Positions 5,827 through 8,487 of a stretch of 8,487 nt of DNA are shown piece after piece. Positions within the stretch are counted from its first letter, which is position 1. Every line of letters begins with the position of its first letter. Both the position numbers and the translations under genes were made by a program. The notes under the pieces are model-generated. The model saw only the letters and a program-made list of their open reading frames with translations. It had not been told where the DNA came from and ran no database searches. This DNA comes from Clostridia bacterium (GTDB lineage Bacteria; Bacillota; Clostridia; HGM11514), in the NCBI GenBank assembly GCA_900757255.1, contig CAAENE010000247.1, forward strand, positions 1-8,487, read 5' to 3'.

Positions 5827-5932
5827 TATAACCTAAGCGCAAATATCCCCCGCTGTATCAGCGGCGGGTTCCATTTCAGAATTTCAGCGGGAGTTTTAAT
5901 CTCCCACTAAAATTCTGAGGAGCTAACGCTCC
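5827..5932. repeat. REP-like cluster of three consecutive hairpins downstream of uppP
   Basis: After TATAACCTAAGCGCA (5827-5841) come three hairpins. The first is CCGCTG (5850-5855) with CAGCGG (5859-5864), extended by CCC/GGG with one bulge. The second has outer arms TCAGAATTT (5876-5884) and AAATTCTGA (5910-5918) and inner arms GGGAG (5889-5893) and CTCCC (5901-5905). The third is GGAGC (5919-5923) with GCTCC (5928-5932). None has a T-run on either strand, so this is not an ordinary terminator. The leading motif recurs at 8451-8470, suggesting a dispersed intergenic repeat. The remaining 5933-5996 holds weakly self-complementary, GC-richer sequence with no gene. Confidence 0.5.
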
Positions 5933-5996
5933 CTGCACAGGCTGCAATCGTTCGCAAGCCCTGCTCTTTGCAAGCTTCGCTGCGCGTTGCTCCGAT

Positions 5997-6809
5997 TTAA
6001 ATCCAGAAATAGAGGAGCACGATGACACCTAAAATAATGCGATACCAGCCAAACGCCTTGAAATCGTGCTTTTTAATAAAGCTCATGAGGAACTTGATGG
6101 CTACAATTGATACTAAGAACGATACAAGTGTTCCGACAATCAGAATCCCCCATTCTGTTGAGGAAACGGCAAGGCCTTTTAATACGAACTTGACCAGCCG
6201 CAAAAGACTCGCCCCGAACATCACTGGAATTGCCAGAAAAAAGGAATATTCTGCGGCGACCTCTCTGGAGCTGCCAAGGATAATACCGCCGAGGATGGTA
6301 GAGCCGGAACGGGACGTCCCCGGAATGATGGAAAGAGCCTGAAACAAACCGATACCAAGGGATTTACCATAAGTCAGCTCATCGATACTTTTGATTTTGG
6401 GCTTCTTATTTCCATTTTCAATAATGATAAAAGCAATACCGTAAATAATAAGTGCCAGCGCAATCACAACCGGGCTGTTGGGCAAAAAGTCGTCAAAGAT
6501 GAACCCCAAAACAGCTGCAGGTATCACGCCGACAATTACTTTAAGCCACATGGTAACTGTGCTCTTTTTTTCGTCGGATGTTTTTTTCGGTGAGAAGGGA
6601 TTCAGTTTGTGGAAATAAAGCACCAGGACCGCCAAAATAGAACCTAATTGTATCACAACTTCAAATAGCTTCCAAAAATCGGGACTGACTTTTAAGCTTA
6701 AAAATTCGTCCACTAAAATCATATGCCCTGTGCTGCTGATGGGAAGCCATTCTGTAATTCCCTGCACAATTCCTAAAATAACGGCTTTGAAAAGTTCAAA
6801 CCATTCCAT
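5997..6809 (-). CDS. uppP: Undecaprenyl-diphosphatase UppP (BacA family)
   Basis: This 270-aa integral membrane enzyme dephosphorylates undecaprenyl diphosphate to the monophosphate carrier used for peptidoglycan and other wall polymers. Raised levels of this enzyme give bacitracin resistance in other bacteria. Both signature regions are intact: QGITEWLPISSTGH at 16-29 with the (E/Q)xxxE pair Q16/E20, S25, S26 and H29, and PGTSRSG at 163-169 with the catalytic-site R167. The length and roughly eight hydrophobic segments fit the family (usually about 265-280 aa). GGAGGT on the minus strand (complement of 6816-6821) sits 6 nt before the ATG at 6809. The gene is monocistronic: it is divergent from the symporter gene and convergent with the AraC-type gene across a 482-nt repeat-rich spacer. 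No bacitracin-type efflux genes are nearby, so a housekeeping role is likeliest. Confidence 0.97.
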   Translation of the reverse strand: MEWFELFKAVILGIVQGITEWLPISSTGHMILVDEFLSLKVSPDFWKLFEVVIQLGSILAVLVLYFHKLNPFSPKKTSDEKKSTVTMWLKVIVGVIPAAVLGFIFDDFLPNSPVVIALALIIYGIAFIIIENGNKKPKIKSIDELTYGKSLGIGLFQALSIIPGTSRSGSTILGGIILGSSREVAAEYSFFLAIPVMFGASLLRLVKFVLKGLAVSSTEWGILIVGTLVSFLVSIVAIKFLMSFIKKHDFKAFGWYRIILGVIVLLYFWI

Positions 6810-6840
6810 TCTTGTACCTCCAATACATTAGCATTTATTT

Positions 6841-6869
6841 AGTTTACCATGTTTTTCCTCTCATATCAA
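6841..6869 (-). promoter_or_regulatory. Sigma-A-type promoter of uppP
   Basis: On the minus strand TTGATA (complement of 6864-6869) and TAAACT (complement of 6841-6846) are 17 nt apart. TGG immediately before the -10 makes an extended -10. Transcription would start near 6834, about 25 nt before the uppP ATG. Confidence 0.65.
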
Positions 6870-6910
6870 CCTATTCCAAAGATTTTAAGAAAATGTTAAA
6901 CAATTGAAAT

Positions 6911-6937
6911 AAATCATATCATAAAATCCTATGATTT
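6911..6937. promoter_or_regulatory. Inverted repeat upstream of the symporter gene, possible operator
   Basis: AAATCATA (6911-6918) and TATGATTT (6930-6937) are perfect inverted repeats with an 11-nt centre, ending 37 nt before the symporter ATG. TTGAAA at 6904-6909 could be a -35 for the symporter, with its -10 falling inside the repeat (best fits TCCTAT at 6927-6932, or TAAAAT at 6922-6927 with too short a spacer). The dyad is AT-rich and lies where a repressor would bind. It could instead form a leader hairpin. Confidence 0.35.
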
Positions 6938-6974
6938 GCGAAAACTAAATCAATGAAACTTTTTGGAGGTAGTC

Positions 6975-8321
6975 ATGAAGGAGAGAGGGCAGTTTTCGAG
7001 CAGGCTTGGATTTGTACTTGCGGCGGCCGGATCGTCGGTCGGACTTGGAAACATATGGCGTTTCCCATACCTTGCGGCAGAATACGGCGGCGGCGCATTT
7101 CTGCTGATGTATATTGTTTTTGTGCTGACGCTTGGGTTCGCCATTATGATTGCAGAAATTGCAATCGGAAGGAAAACCAAACTCAGTCCGATTTGCGCTT
7201 ACGAAACATTAAATAAGAAATATTCTTTTATCGGTGTAATCGTCGCGGTGATCTCTTTTTTAGTCATCTCGTATTACAGCGTTATCGGCGGCTGGGTAAT
7301 CAAGTATTTTGTGACCTATGTCAGCGGCGGACATGCAGCGGAAGACACTTTTTTTCAGCAGTTTATCTCACAGCCTGTTGAACCGGTCGTATGGCAGATT
7401 GTATTTATCCTGATAACGGCGGTTATCGTTTGGAAGGGTGTGGAAAAAGGAATCGAAAAGGTCAATAAAATTCTGATGCCGGTACTGATCCTTTTGTCCA
7501 TTGGAGTAGCGGTCTATTCCGTCACTCTGCCCGGCGCCTGGGAAGGCGTCAAATACTTTATTCTGCCCGATTTTTCTGATTTTTCAATGAATGGCGTATT
7601 GGCAGCTCTCGGGCAGATGTTTTATTCTCTGTCGCTGTCAATGGGCGTCATGGTAACCTTTGGTTCTTACTTAAATAAAAAAGCAAATATTGAAAAATCG
7701 GTAAAAATGATTGAATTTTTTGACGTCAGCGTCGCAATATTAGCAGGGTTTATGGTCATTCCGGCTGTGTTCGTATTTTCGGGCGGCAATCAGGACGCGC
7801 TGAACGCCGGCCCCGGTTTGATGTTTGTAACCCTGCCCAAGGTATTTCATACCATGGGACTGAGCCGGGTCATTGGGAGCGTTTTTTTCCTTCTGGTATT
7901 TTTTGCTGCTTTAACTTCCGCGATATCCATTACGGAAGCGGCGGTATCAACTTTTTGTGACCGGTTTCATACCAGCCGCAGAAAGGCAATCACCATAGTT
8001 GCTGTTTTAACGCTTCTCTTGGGGATACCCTCTTCGCTCGGATACGGTGTATGGGACAGTGTCAAGCTGCTTGGCATGACGATACTTGATTTTGTTGATT
8101 TTCTGACCAATGCCGTTATGATGCCTCTCGGCGCACTATTGACAAGTATTTTTGTAGGCTGGATTATCGGCGTTAAACCAATTTCGCAGGAAATCAAAAT
8201 TTCTTCGGAGTTCCGGCAGCAAAAAATGTTTGAAATGATAATCCGCTATATTGCGCCGGTCGTTATTGTTTTGATTTTAATCAGTTCCGTACTCAATGCC
8301 TTTGGAATTATTACATTATGA
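6975..8321 (+). CDS. Sodium-dependent amino-acid transporter of the NSS (LeuT-fold) family
   Basis: This 448-aa membrane protein matches the neurotransmitter:sodium symporter family, which couples Na+ entry to amino-acid uptake. The helix 1 signature GLGNIWRFPYLAAEYGGGAF lies at 23-42, with the unwound N-R-F region that forms Na+ and substrate sites in LeuT. Helix 6 is represented by FYSLSLSMGVMVTFGSY (216-232) and helix 8 by ALTSAISITEA (312-322). The length agrees with the 11-helix bacterial subgroup (Tyt1/MhsT type, about 450 aa) rather than the 12-helix LeuT type. Hydrophobic or aromatic amino acids are the likely substrates, but specificity cannot be read directly. The ATG at 6975 has GGAGG at 6965-6969; an in-frame TTG at 6963 would overlap that site and is rejected. 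It is divergent from uppP, and no partner gene follows inside the window. Confidence 0.95.
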   Translation: MKERGQFSSRLGFVLAAAGSSVGLGNIWRFPYLAAEYGGGAFLLMYIVFVLTLGFAIMIAEIAIGRKTKLSPICAYETLNKKYSFIGVIVAVISFLVISYYSVIGGWVIKYFVTYVSGGHAAEDTFFQQFISQPVEPVVWQIVFILITAVIVWKGVEKGIEKVNKILMPVLILLSIGVAVYSVTLPGAWEGVKYFILPDFSDFSMNGVLAALGQMFYSLSLSMGVMVTFGSYLNKKANIEKSVKMIEFFDVSVAILAGFMVIPAVFVFSGGNQDALNAGPGLMFVTLPKVFHTMGLSRVIGSVFFLLVFFAALTSAISITEAAVSTFCDRFHTSRRKAITIVAVLTLLLGIPSSLGYGVWDSVKLLGMTILDFVDFLTNAVMMPLGALLTSIFVGWIIGVKPISQEIKISSEFRQQKMFEMIIRYIAPVVIVLILISSVLNAFGIITL

Positions 8322-8450
8322 TTTCGCTGGAAGGCTCGTATCTATAAAGGGAGTCCGGGTTCTTGCTTTGCGGGACACGGCGGGTATATATTCGATTGCT
8401 GCGAGCTGAAAATATAGTTTTAGGAAGAAATCTGTTCGTTTCATTTTAAT

Positions 8451-8487
8451 TATAACCTATGCGCAGATGTGACCAAGGGGTCAGACC
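8451..8487. repeat. Partial copy of the REP-like intergenic motif, cut by the window edge
   Basis: TATAACCTATGCGCAGATGT at 8451-8470 matches 5827-5846 at 17 of 20 positions. As in the other copy, a hairpin follows: TGACC (8470-8474) with GGTCA (8479-8483) around AAGG. A shorter match, TACCTATGCGC, occurs at 1014-1024 between spoIID and the CPBP gene. All three sit between genes. The stretch from the symporter stop at 8321 to 8450 shows no gene or clear terminator. Confidence 0.45.

Noticed and set aside
8316..8444. 42-codon minus-strand frame (starts MKRTDFF) preceded by TATAAT at 8454-8449
   Set aside because: There is no ribosome binding site, the -10 lies only 4 nt before the ATG, the -35 is poor and the frame runs into the symporter gene end. 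The composition is not protein-like.
1..8487. CRISPR array, tRNA, rRNA, transposase or phage genes
   Set aside because: No regularly spaced repeats, RNA gene signatures or mobile-element proteins were seen on either strand.

Overview
The window reads as a chromosomal segment of a spore-forming Clostridia-type Firmicute. The main reasons are a SpoIID homologue with the clostridial Cys/His cluster, GGAGG-type ribosome binding sites, sigma-A-like promoters, and typical Gram-positive families: a CPBP protease, an OmpR/HisKA two-component pair, a cupin-AraC regulator, UppP and an 11-TM-sized NSS symporter. No assignment below that level is possible from the sequence alone.

Layout. Positions 1-991 are on the minus strand. 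They hold spoIID and, downstream of it, the first six codons of another gene cut by the window edge; a SpoIIQ-type M23 protein is the contextual guess. Divergent from spoIID, a strong extended -10 promoter at 1069-1097 drives a CPBP membrane protease (1125-2069). A response regulator (2161-2832) and sensor kinase (2829-4235) follow, sharing a 4-nt stop/start overlap. Three TTCACA-like direct repeats precede the regulator gene and look like an OmpR-family operator. Two hairpins separate the kinase from an AraC-family regulator with an unusually long N-terminal part (4381-5514).

Positions 5515-5996 contain no gene but are densely structured. A 276-bp unit (5545-5820) has imperfect 37-nt terminal inverted repeats (28/37 by my alignment). 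It carries a long internal hairpin and intrinsic terminators, and resembles a MITE-like or RNA-encoding intergenic element. Directly beside it lies a second block of three consecutive hairpins, whose edge motif recurs at the right end of the window (17/20 over 8451-8470).

From 5997 to 6809 uppP runs on the minus strand. It is divergent from a sodium:amino-acid (NSS) symporter gene (6975-8321), and the 165-nt spacer between them contains a good uppP promoter and a perfect 8+8 inverted repeat.

Functionally the genes do not form one pathway. spoIID serves engulfment during sporulation, uppP recycles the undecaprenyl carrier for the cell wall, and the two-component pair may control envelope functions, possibly with the CPBP protease. 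The AraC regulator and the symporter are stand-alone units. I found no undescribed protein system; the least explained material is the repeat cluster at 5545-5932.
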